From positions 246,882 to 310,881 of the forward strand of contig JAJKFJ010021923.1 of the NCBI GenBank assembly GCA_027382625.1: a stretch of DNA of 64,000 nucleotides. The letters run 5' to 3'. Below, piece by piece: positions 37,501-47,821 of this stretch. Positions within the stretch are counted from its first letter, which is position 1; each line of letters starts with the position of its first letter. This stretch comes from Tetmemena sp. SeJ-2015. Its lineage: Eukaryota; Ciliophora; Spirotrichea; Sporadotrichida; Oxytrichidae. Under the pieces are notes generated by a model. It ran no database searches. It saw nothing but the letters and a program-made list of their open reading frames with translations, and was not told the origin of the DNA. The position numbers were made by a program, and so were the translations under genes.

Positions 37501-39960
37501 TATCGATGAAGTTTCAGGTTATTGGTTTGTAAAGGATGATTTTGGGATGCATATCTTATTCGATGCATCCCTTCTAGATATAAAGAATTTGGAATCCGAA
37601 GTATTGAAGATAATTAAAACTTCTTAACTTTTAAATAAGATCTGCTCTTTCTACATTTCTAAAGCTGGAACCTTTGCTTGATCATGATTTAAGAAAAATC
37701 TTTCCTGTAGTAGATAGATTCGATATATTGGATGAAGCTCTAAATTGTGAGTTGGAGTATCACTCTGCCAAGCTTGAGCTTGCTCTGACCTATTTAGAGT
37801 GCCTGGAGCATATATCTGACACTTTAGATTAGCAAAGGATGATTTAGATAATAGTGGATTTGATGGCACTGAGACCCAGGCTTAATTTATCTGCAACTCA
37901 TTTCAAAGATTCTTACAAGGCTAGAGGTTGAGAATTTAAAACTGCAAAAGAGCTTACTCAGAAAATTTATATCTAAAAATTTATTAAAGAAGTGATGAGG
38001 CTATAAATGAAAAATGAATTTGACTAGAACAATTTCATCAGAGAATATCTTGAAAGGACCTATAGACTGGTAATGGAACAGGTAGAAAACAAGTTCTAAT
38101 ATTAAAAAAATAGTTAAATAAATATTATCATTATTTTAAAAAAAGGTTACTAAAAAAATTTTTAAATGCTTTTTGAAAATTAAATTTATTTAATTCAATA
38201 CCACTTTATTATAAATTAATATATCTGTGAGTTTTTATTTTATATAAGATTTAGATTTAATGAGTATCAGAAGCCAGAGAATTTGGATACTGAAATAAAG
38301 GCAAGAGAAAATCTTTGTAAGAATTTATAAAACCATTTATAGTATTTTAGAGAAGGGTATAATTGAGTCAACTGCAGATTAGCTTGCTCAAGAATCTATA
38401 TAAACCTAAGACACGGCAAAAGAAAATCCTCCTGCTTCGAATGAGCCCGCTAAAATAGACACTGGAAACGCTGTCAATAGCTATTTAGAGAGTAAAGCTA
38501 GAAGAATGTCCCAAGATAATATCATAGACAACAAACCTTAAATATTCTCTGCAAAGTTTTCAGACCCTAAAGAATTTGCAAACTACCTGGGAATTCCTTT
38601 TGCTTCTCTGCAAATGCTGATGAAGGATTACAAAGAAAGAGATCCTCTGGTGAAGTTGTCTATCCACGAGCACGTTTCTTTCATTAAGATAGAGGAGGGA
38701 TATCCTATATTCATGTACGATATGTAATTTATTATTTATGAGCACTAAGTAAAACAACACTCTCTCTTTTGCAAAAGACAGTCAGAGGATAGGCATTCTA
38801 GATTTCTACGAATCCATGCATATAATGGTGAGAGTCATTGCAGCCATGCAAATTGCATTCGAAGAGATTAAGGAAGTCCATCACCCAGACAATGGGTTGT
38901 GCACTACAGCATTAGAGATAGCCACTTATAGATACTTCCTCTCTGAGCTAAAGGTCATTAAAGGAGAGATTATTATTTTTTAGAAAACTCTAACGATTGA
39001 TAAACCAGTTGGCGTGAGCTATTTCCTTATTTTCCTATTATTCTACTTAGAAGATGATTCCATATTGGGCAATCCTGACAAGATGATGTTCTACGCTAAG
39101 GAGTTTCTAGCTTCAGCTGAAGATCAGCAGGCATCTCATAACCCATATATACTCACAAAGTTGAACTTGAAAACTATTGAAAACTTCCAATTCGAGGTAT
39201 TCCAAAAGCTTATTTAAGATAATGCAAACACTACCACAACTTTTACCAATTGATTTAACTGGTAGTATATTCCAGGATGCTGATGGCAAGAAGTCTAGGA
39301 AAATAACCACGCACCATGCGTATAGATTCTTCCCTAAGCTGAAAGCCAGGGCTTAGAAAGTTATGATCCCCTCCATGCTGTTCCTCACTTGCAATTCTAT
39401 TGAAATGCTTAGGCTAAGAAAATTACTCCTTCACCTCATAACTTAAAAGAAAATTCTCGAAGGGAAGTCTTTTCAGAAACAAGTCAAACTTATAGGAAAA
39501 GATGGGCGTATTTACTTCAAGGATTAAATGTTTATATTATTTTAAGATTAGTTCAACTTTGAAAATTTCATTGAGCTTAGTGAAAAGAATTTCATAAACT
39601 TTGTAGACGATGGACCTGCCACTGGAATAGAAATAGATTTGGCAGTTAATGAGTTCGATACTTCCTTAAGATCATCTATAAATCAATAATTCAGATACTC
39701 TGTGAAGGTAAAGTTACACTATATTAAGAAATGGAAAATAGTTCATCATTAATTATATATCAATTACTGTCTATAAATAATCCAGCCACTCTAGGATCTA
39801 AAGCTGCATTCCATCCAATCAGTGAAGGCATAGCATATTTAGTTAAAGACTAAAAGGCCTTGAGCTCACCTGTTGTTATCTCTACAGATCTCTCATTAAT
39901 TATTTTATAATAAATTTTTGAAGGTGTCATCAATCTACTGTTCGATATAAGTTAATTTGA
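34540..39960 (+). CDS. Large conserved-looking protein of unknown function, in many MDSs
   Basis: A series of coding blocks on the plus strand separated by short AT-rich gaps, together about 1,400-1,500 residues. Blocks include MSVPKFKGSNERVEDMHLLL (start, 34540), PFFVDKGDKRVFYLKP, FFKRRHYKLQHKKYKLLQRW, VVSTLDKRASSDTRARYLDT, YSTCPIIPRYHATFGEP, LMGRVDTIYLAAKILVNFID, DLMALRPRLNLSATHFKDSY and LGIPFASLQMLMKDYKERDP. The composition is that of a soluble helical protein, with His/Arg-rich stretches and no transmembrane segments. The conserved-looking Trp, Arg and Pro residues suggest an orthologue elsewhere, but I cannot name the family. Several frame changes are unresolved, and I cannot exclude that two genes are merged here (possible break near 38.1-38.3 kb). 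Confidence 0.5.
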
Positions 39961-41130
39961 AATTTCTGGTATCTGGTATTTGACTTATTTGCAATATTTG
40001 AGTCATTTCCTCTTACTAATTATAAGGTTTGAACTACAAAAATATTTCAGGGCTCTTCTTGATAGGCCCTCCAATTGCCTCTGAATTGTAACCAGTATCA
40101 GTTTCACTTCCAAGGCCGCTTTTAAATTGTGCGAAGTCAAAATCAATAAATCAATCAATACCATTTAATAACTCTCTGCTATATTTTAAATAAAATATTA
40201 TAGGTGAAAAATATTTTGCCATTTATAATAATTAGGCCATTATGATTTAAAGAGTGCTAAATGATTTATTTTTTATTAGCTAATCTTTATTATTTGTTTA
40301 AGTCTGATACAGGGCGAACGTCAAGAAACTCACGCGCTGAATTCATAGTCAAAACGAAGCTTTTCTTAGTTTTATAGAGAATCATTTCCCCTTCAATTTT
40401 AGTAAAGTTCAATGTCAGATACCCATTTTTCTTAGATATATATAATCAAAAATTTGTTTAGATATAAACCTAGAATCCTCCTAATTACTGGTTAAATACT
40501 CATGCTTGAAAAAAGAGGGCTTCATTTGTAGCGACAATATCTTGCAAATACTAAATTATAAGATTTATTAAACAATAATTTCAAGAATAAACTAAATGAC
40601 ACATATTTATACTTTAATAAATTGCATATCATGTTAAAATAAGACTAATTTCTTTATAATAAATTAATAATTAAATTGTTGTAAATATTTTAAATTCTAA
40701 TTGTTTTGGATAATATCATTTCTGGCTTCATCAGTGGATTATAAAAATAACTTTTAGTAAGAGTGAAAACTCTTTGGGGTAAAAGGGTTTGACAGATTTC
40801 TGGTCATAACTCTGTGAGTCTTGCAAGTTGCGTGTTCTCTCATTATAAGTGTAGACTTGATTTGGCTATTACTTTTACTACTATGGATTGAGAGATTGCT
40901 GTTGATATTTTTTCATGGCTGAGGCAATATGTAATTATTATATTAAAAATACGATCTTATTTTTCATTAGAAGTAGAAAACTTGTGTGCTTGAGTTTATG
41001 GTAATAGCTGAGAGCAAACATTCTGTTATAATAACTCACAAGCTTGTATTCTCAAATAAGAGTTCCTTAAAAGACAATTCTTTACTGCTTAATTCATTTT
41101 ATTAGTGGAGGTAAATTATAGTTTTAATTT
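39960..41130 (-). CDS. Small unrecognised gene in several coding fragments
   Basis: Minus-strand blocks in order: ACELLQQNVCSQLLPQTQAH (near 41.0 kb), MKKYQQQSLNPQQQKQQPNQ and RTRNLQDSQSYDQKSVKPFY (40.75-40.92 kb), IEGEMILYKTKKSFVLTMNS with AREFLDVRPVSDLNK (40.3-40.46 kb), and DFAQFKSGLGSETDTGYNSE (39.98-40.15 kb). AT-rich gaps between them look like IESs, but pointers were not firmly established. No family recognised. The third block resembles part of a compact beta-rich domain. Confidence 0.4.
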
Positions 41131-41339
41131 CATTTCAACTTTAAATTTAAAATACTATACGTGTTCATAATAAATTGCACTTTTGGCTAAAATATATTTG
41201 AATTAAGAAGTTAAAATTCTGATTTATAAGTTTCATTTAAGATATTTTGAAAATGCTATAATATTTTATATTTCATAATAAATGTATTTAAATAATGAAG
41301 CGAGAATAAATGAAATTAGAATTGGTTAAGAAATTAATT

Positions 41340-41750
41340 ACATTAGCTTTGAGGTCTTTATGAGAGTGAATACTACAGTAAACGTAACTAGCTTAACCTC
41401 ATGGCTCAACAATTTATAGTGTGGTTTTGTATGAATTAATTATTGATATACTCTCCTTGTTGGATTATTGGTATATTCATTTATTGAAAGAAGGATCATA
41501 AGCTTGGCTTAAATGAATTAGGCCGCATCTGTCTCATGTTACCCGCTTGACCTAAATAAACTTATAAGTCTACTCATATCAATATATATTCAGCAATATA
41601 AATTGGAATCTTCTTGCTCCAAAGTGTAATAAGACTTTGGTTTTTAATTTATAAGAAGATATATTGCTCAAGAATGCGTGCTCCTATTTTGAAATGCTTA
41701 GTAAATTGGAGAATTAGATTAATCTACTACTAAAATAATTAAACTATTTC
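41340..41750 (-). other. Short minus-strand coding-like fragments, one possibly the U1-C 3' MDS
   Basis: Reading from high to low: RILEQYIFLQIKNQSLITLW (about 41.6-41.7 kb), GQAGNMRQMRPNSFKPSL then TGA (about 41.5 kb), and MNIPIIQQGEYINNQFIQNH (about 41.4 kb). The Met/Arg/Pro-containing fragment with a stop would suit the C-terminus of U1-C, whose 5' block lies just upstream. That link is a guess. Confidence 0.25.
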
Positions 41751-41826
41751 AGCTTTAATTCAATTTATGAATAAATTTATGCTTCATAAATTAATCTTTT
41801 CATAAAATAAGGGTTTTTATATCTTT

Positions 41827-41881
41827 TAAATGATTTCAAGCAATTTTATTTAATTGATTTCAAGCAATTTTATTTAATTGA
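41827..41881. repeat. Perfect tandem duplication of a ~26 bp AT-rich unit
   Basis: The unit TGATTTCAAGCAATTTTATT followed by TAATTGAT occurs twice in immediate succession. A recent slippage duplication; no function implied. Confidence 0.8.
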
Positions 41882-41947
41882 TTAAATTTATTTAAACATT
41901 ATTATAAATTAACTAATAGATGTGTCTTTTGTTTTTATTGAATGATA

Positions 41948-42118
41948 TCAGCGAAATAGGGACTTACTTTGCGCCTGCTACTGGAACTCAATGAGGAATT
42001 GAGAGTAGTACTCTATTTTGTTGAACTGGTGCTTCTTGCCTCTTGAGTGCTGCTTTCTGCCGAAGGGCGAAGAGTGCTTCAAGAAAATTCCACAGTATTC
42101 GCAGTAAAAGTTAGGCAT
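41948..42118 (-). CDS. SNRPC: U1 small nuclear ribonucleoprotein C, zinc-finger N-terminal part
   Basis: U1-C stabilises pairing of U1 snRNP with the 5' splice site. Start at 42116-42118: [20 protein letters not shown], then [20 protein letters not shown]. This has the C2H2 zinc-finger spacing of U1-C (Cys6, Cys9, the HSS and KQH histidines) and the family start MPxFYC-YC. The frame continues FLIEFQQQAQ, where the family normally reads EEQAQ, and then SKSLFR and TGA (41948-41950). The last codons overlap a GTAAGT splice-donor sequence, so the true reading probably continues after an intron or IES and the short tail may not be real. Too small to show in a simple long-frame scan. Confidence 0.82.
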
Positions 42119-42361
42119 TTTATATCAAGTTTATTTATTATATTTCTTTATCTTCATTTCAAATATTTAATTGCAATCAAAATATTTAAACTCTCATTTA
42201 CACTTTAGAAAGAGCTTTATTTATATCTTAATCTAGTATTCTAATAAAATCATTAAATCTATTATAAAAAGTAAATGAATATTATATCTTGATATTGTAT
42301 TCTTGTATATTTATTGTATAATTGAAAGAAATTATTAAAATAATCTTTATAGTAGAAGAAA

Positions 42362-45300
42362 ATGCATTTGTACTCTTTAACCTTGCAATAAGCAACTTCA
42401 ATTAACAATTCAGTCTATGGAAGCTTCTCAGCCCCTAAGCAACATGAGATAGTAGTTGCCAAAGGAAAGATCCTAGAAATGATGAGGATGGATGAGGTTA
42501 CTCAGAAACTACATGTAGTTTACAGGCAGGAAGTTTTTGGCCTCATTAGAAAGATCATCTCTTTCAGACTCCTAGGAATGCAAAAAGATTTCTTGGTTAT
42601 GGGCTCAGACTCAGGCAAGATAGTCATCTTAGAATTCGATTAGGAGTCCAAGAAGTTCGTCAAAATTCATTAAAGGAAACTTTTGGCAAGACTGGAAGTA
42701 GAAGGATTGTGCCTGGTGAATATATTGCTGCAGATCCCAAAGGTAGAGCTATAATGATTGGAGCAATCGAGAAACAAAAGTTCGTGTATATATTGAATAG
42801 AGACTCTCAAAATAAACTTACTATCTCAAGTCCACTGGAAGCTCACAAACCTCACATTATTACATTCCAAATAGTGGGTGTGGATGTAGGCATTGAAAAT
42901 CCTCAATTCGCTTGTCTTGAACTCGATTATGGAGAAGCTGATAGCACTTATAGTGCTGTAGTTACAGGCAATCACCAAAAGATGCTCGTATTTTATGAAA
43001 TGGATCTAGGACTCAATCATGTCATTAGAAAATACTCAACTCCTGTAGATAACTCTTCTCACTTAATATTCTTCAAATAGATAAAGGAAAAATCTTATAA
43101 CTCCGTTGAATTTTAATTCTGTTTGGTTTCCAAATGAAATAAGTAAAAATTCTTTTAATCTTAAACTAATTGAATAATCGCTGTACCAGGAGAGCCGTTT
43201 GGGCCATCAGGTGTTCTGGTAGTAAGTGAAACCTCAATTTGTTACAAAAAAGCCGACCACGATGATAGAGAGTGTCCTGTTTAAATCAGAAATGAAGTAA
43301 AAAGATAAAAATGGTACCTTTTTCACTAGCTATTCTACTTTTACTTCCAAGGATACTATCTTCTTCTTGATCAGCAACGAATTAGGAGATCTTTTCAAAC
43401 TATCTCTCGACTTTACTCATGGGCAAGTCCATGGAATGGTTCTCTAATATTTCGATACTGTATCTCCGTTAGTTTGCATGAACATCATGAGAACTGGACT
43501 CTTATTCTGTGCATCTGAATTTGCAAACCATAAACTCTACGCTTTCATGGATATAGGAGAAAAGGATCCCAACCCTATCAGGACATACTCGTCCAGTACT
43601 GACAGATAACTTGTCACTTACAATCCTAGAGAGCTTTTCAATCTTTCGCCAGTTGATGAGTTCTAAAATCTTTCTTCAATCAACGACTTAAAGGTAGAAG
43701 ATTTAACTGGAGAGGGAAATCCTTAAATCTTTCCTAGCCTTGTGGAAGAGGAGCTCAAGGATGCCTAAAGAAGTTTTCTTTGTTTCTCAAACAATCTTCA
43801 AAGTTAGATTAGGCATGACTTATATTAGAAAATTAAGATTTAGTCTATAAGAGTGCTGCGTCATGGACTGACCGTAATAGAAATGGCAGTGACAGGGATG
43901 CCTTAAAAGCCGTTGGGAGTAATGACAATAAAGGGATAAATAACCGACCCCTTCGATAAGTATATGATAGTCGGCTTTCCAGCAATAGACTCTCGTGCTT
44001 AGCATTGGTCAGGCTAAAGTTACTGAAGTTAAAGACTCAGGACTTATAGATAACGAGAGAACTCTCCACATGGGAATATTAGAAGACAGCTCTTATGTGT
44101 AAGTTACTCCTAAAAGTATTATTCACATCAAAGGAGATGCAACCAACAGAAAGAGAGCTAAGTGGGACAGTGGATAGGGAAAAATTCTCAAGGCTTGCTC
44201 CAATTAAAGACAAGTTGCAGTATCCATAGAAGGAGGATAAATTGTCTATTTCGAATTGGATGAGATGAGTGGATCTCTTAATGAAGTAGAGTCCAGATTC
44301 TTTGATTCAGAAATAGCTTGCATTTATTACTAGTAATTATTTACTTAAATACGTCACTATATTAAACTGATTGACATAGCTTCAGTTCCAGAAGGAAGAC
44401 AAAGATGTAGATTTTTGGCAGTAGGCTATATTGACAAGACTGTTAAAATTATGTCTCTAGATCCAGAGTCCTGTCTTTAGAGAATATCTATGCAAGCTTT
44501 GCCTGCTCAACCAGAATCAGTGGCTCTTATTTGCTTCTAAGACGAAGGACTTCAGAATATCCATCAACAGCTTTTCCTGCATGTGGGATTGATAAATGGA
44601 GTTTTACTTAGAACTTTAGTAGATAATGTGACTGGAGTACTTTCAGATTCTAGGACTAGGTTCCTTGGAACTAATTCTATCTAAATGGCTAAGGTTAAAC
44701 AAGGAAATAACAACGCACTCATCAATAATTTTATATTTATATCTTATAGGTTTAAAAAAATTAAAATTTGGCTGTATAAAGTAATTTATTTTAATCTGAA
44801 TTAGATTATGCATAAAATTTATATAATTTTGTTTTATTAGACTAATAGCTTTATGTAATAAACCCTGGCTTTGCTACCCTCATATGAACAGCAACAAAGT
44901 TAACATCACTCCTTTAAGTTATGAAACTTTGGAAAGTGCCTCATCTTTTTGCAGTGAGAAATGTCCTGAAGGAGGTATCGTAGCAATCAGTGGAAATACT
45001 CTCAGAATTATCACTGTCGAAAGGTTTGGAGAAAACTTCACTCATAAGGTCATGCCACTCAGATATACTCCCACTAAAATTCAAATCCACAGAGAAACTA
45101 ATTACCTTGTCATCAATTTATTTCCTTACTTTTGTCATTCTGGAGAAAGACCACAATCAATTCGGTTATACTGAAAGGAAGCAGCTTAAAGAGAAAATAG
45201 CTTAAGAAACTAATGATGAGCAGTATTTAGAACTAGATGAAACTAGGATATCTTACCCTAAAGCTGGACCCAACAAATTTGCTAGTTGTCTCAGAATAGT

Positions 45301-46393
45301 GGACCCCTACTAATTGTAAACATTAGAGCTAATTGAATTCGAGAATGGCGAGGTAATATTCTCTTCATTTATTGCAACGACACTTGGACTTCCAGGTGAG
45401 ACTCATCTGATCCTTGGAACAGCTTTAAATGTAAATTTCTAACCCAGGTCCTGCTCAGTTGGCTTTATAAAGACCTATCGCTTTGTAAACAATGGTCAGA
45501 ACTTGCAGTTGCTTCATTCAACTCCTTGCGAAGATATACCCATGGCATTTAATGAGTACAAGGGCAGATTGATAGCAGGAGTCGGACCAATTCTCAGAAT
45601 ATATGAGCTAGGTTAGAAGAAGCTGCTTAGAAAGGTTGAGAATAAAAACTTCCAAGCTCCCATTATTCAGATTCAAGTGGACGAGGGAAGAATTTATGCG
45701 GGAGATTTGCAGGAAAGCGTTCATGTTTTGAAATACAAGCCTGATGATGTATAGCTCTACATTTTTGCAGATGACGTTATAAACAGATGGCTAACTAGTT
45801 TTTGCTTACTTGATCACGACACTCTAGCAGGAGTGGACAAATTTGAAAACATTTTCATAAACAGACTTCCAGTCGGTTGTGAAGACGATGCTGAAGATGA
45901 CCCCACGGCCACTAAGTTTATAATAGAATACTTATTTTTATAAATAGCTTTATTCTATAAATGGGAGAATGGATACTTGAATGGAGCAGCATTTAAAATG
46001 GACTAAGTGTGCCAATTCTTCACAGGAGAAGTTGGAACTTGCATTCAGAAATGTTCTCTGAATTCCTTGGCTGGAAACAATCAAGAGATAATTTTGTTCG
46101 GAACTACTTCAGGTTCTCTTGGCGCTCTCTTGCCCTTCGAAACGAAAGAGGACATAGACTTCTTTGTTCATCTAGAGATGTACTTGAGAATTGAATCCCA
46201 ACCCTTGTGCGGAAGAGACCATGTTACTTTCAGAAGTTCATTTGTGCCCGTCAAAGATGTAGTTGATGGGGATCTGTGCGAGCAGTATGCAAACCTTGAG
46301 TTCAATAAGCAGAGAGTGCTAGCTGAGGAAATGGATAGAACACCACCCGAGGTCATGAAGAAGCTTGAAAACTTAAGAAATAAAATTCTCTGA
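42362..46393 (+). CDS. SF3B3: Splicing factor 3B subunit 3 (SAP130)
   Basis: Scaffold of the SF3b complex in U2 snRNP, nuclear, a three-beta-propeller CPSF-A family protein. It is complete from [20 protein letters not shown] (42362) to [17 protein letters not shown] and TGA (46391-46393), roughly 1,200 residues, as usual for the family. Landmarks: [135 protein letters not shown] and [19 protein letters not shown]. At least five IESs (43065, 44322, 44724, 45107, 45913) are located by restoring alignment to the family. One-base slips remain at 42676 (missing A), near 43280 (extra T) and near 43990 (extra base). It is the best control in the window because the family is so well conserved. Confidence 0.95.
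43065..43172. other. IES of 108 bp in SF3B3 (pointer AATA)
   Basis: AATA at 43065-43068 and 43173-43176. Excision gives [20 protein letters not shown], matching the family; unexcised the frame diverges. Confidence 0.85.
44322..44369. other. IES of 48 bp in SF3B3 (pointer ATT)
   Basis: ATT at 44322-44324 and 44370-44372. Joining gives [20 protein letters not shown], as expected for the second propeller. Confidence 0.65.
44724..44856. other. IES of 133 bp in SF3B3 (pointer AATAA)
   Basis: AATAA at 44724-44728 and 44857-44861. Excision gives [20 protein letters not shown] then [11 protein letters not shown] in frame. Confidence 0.85.
45107..45131. other. Very short IES, 25 bp, in SF3B3 (pointer TTGTCAT)
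   Basis: TTGTCAT at 45107-45113 and 45132-45138. Removing 25 bp gives [20 protein letters not shown], which follows the family, and corrects a frame change of one. Confidence 0.85.
45913..45957. other. Probable IES of 45 bp in SF3B3 (pointer TAA)
   Basis: TAA at 45913-45915 and 45958-45960. Excision gives [18 protein letters not shown], which follows the family. The length is a multiple of three and the pointer is minimal, so the boundary is tentative. Confidence 0.5.
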
Positions 46394-46492
46394 ATTTAAT
46401 CTCAATTAAAGCTATAGTTAAGATAATTAATTCTCTAATAGAAGACGACTTATCAAATTAACTTTTACAAATTATGCATTCACATTAACGAT

Positions 46493-47623
46493 TCAGACTA
46501 AGCAATATGAGCTATTGTCGGGCCCATTTATAATCTACCCATCTTGAATTAATCTGCTGAGCATCCTATCTAGCTTATCATCCCCGCATTAATTGCCAAG
46601 TTTGCCTCTTAGATCTTGTCTTGACACGAAGGTGTTATTTTGGTTTGCCATAGAGGCATGCTTTATTATCACGTCTCTCAGGTCGTTGTCGTTAATTTCA
46701 TTGAAGTTGCTATTGCTTTCTCCTCCATTGTTGTTATTGTTATGTCCCTGCCCTCCTCTCTAGTAGTTTGAGTGATTGTTATTGTAATTGTTATTATTTC
46801 CATAGTTGCCCCTGTTATTGTAGTTATTCCTGTAATTGTTATTGCCGTAGTTTCCTCTGTTGTAGTTGTTTCCTCCTCCATTCCATTGGTTGTTTTGATA
46901 CTGGTGGTTCCCGCCTTGATTATTGTAATGGTTGTTTGGAGGATCAACTTGCATGGGCTCACTGGTGCTATTATTCTACTGCTGATAATGATGCTGCTGT
47001 TGTGCTCCTTAATTGGTATTGAAGTGATTGAGCTACTATTCTGTAGCGAGTTCCCTGGGTTTGAGGACTCCCTTTTTCTTTATGCAGTTAGAGATGAAGA
47101 CAGACAAGAAGTGATTAGTGACTTCCTCGAAGTTAGTGATCTTCTTGATATGCATACCTACAATAGCTTTCTCTTCTTTGAAGACACGAATGTTCCCGTA
47201 AATCTTCACATATTGGAACTGCTCATAGTGGAAGTTCTTAAGCGCAGTAGGCACTTAATGCTCACCCTTGTGATAGAAGATAACGTGGAAGGTGCAAGAG
47301 TTGTCATTTATTTCAAATGAAGTCCTCATAGTTTCCTCCTGCCTCTTTAGCAATCTTCCCACTATGATAATGTCATTGATTGTCTCTCCATCATACTCGC
47401 AAAGATCGTCTGGTCTAGGCTATGAGAGTTAAACCATTTTCAGTGTCACGGGGGTGAAAACCTTGGAGCGCCTAGGCTAATCCTGATTGTTGTTACCACC
47501 ATACCTGCTCCTCATCCCCCCTCCATAGTTGCTGTTTTAAGGACCACTCATTCCTCTATCCTCATTCATGTATCCTCCCTGGGCTTAGAGGTGAAATCCC
47601 TATCCAATATTATCGTTGAACAT
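46493..47623 (-). CDS. RPA2: Replication protein A 32 kDa subunit
   Basis: Second subunit of the nuclear single-strand DNA-binding RPA heterotrimer. Start at 47621-47623, stop TGA at 46493-46495; 376 residues. Gly/Asn-rich N-terminus (SNYGGGMRSRYGGNNN), then an OB fold (IIIVGRLLKRQEETMRTSFE, SCTFHVIFYHKGEHQVPTAL, YVKIYGNIRVFKEEKAIVGM, IKKITNFEEVTNHFLSVF). Next is an extended Asn/Gly/Tyr repeat linker (about 46.76-46.95 kb; NYNRGNYGNNNYRNNYNNRG). A C-terminal winged helix follows (VSRQDLRGKLGNQCGDDKLD, RMLSRLIQDGQIIN). The family usually has about 270 residues; the extra length is the linker and N-terminus. No IES or frame slip detected. It converges on SF3B3 with about 100 bp between stops. 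Confidence 0.88.
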
Positions 47624-47821
47624 GCGTTAGATATCTACTAATATATCCCAAATTATAATATTTATCTGCTTTCTCTTAGTAGAGTTGACTAGTTTATGAA
47701 TCTATTTTTAAAATTAAATTTCCACACGATGCGCTAATTTAAATGTTCATGCCACTTTAAACTTTGAAAGAGAGTGGAGATATATTCAAAGTATCCGTGG
47801 TTGAATTAAATAGTAAAAGAG

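Noticed and set aside
46678..47320. Long open frames on the plus strand across the RPA2 gene (up to 182 codons, Val/Ile-rich)
   Set aside because: They are the antisense of the Asn/Gly repeat linker and OB fold; repeat composition keeps them open. RPA2 on the minus strand explains the region.
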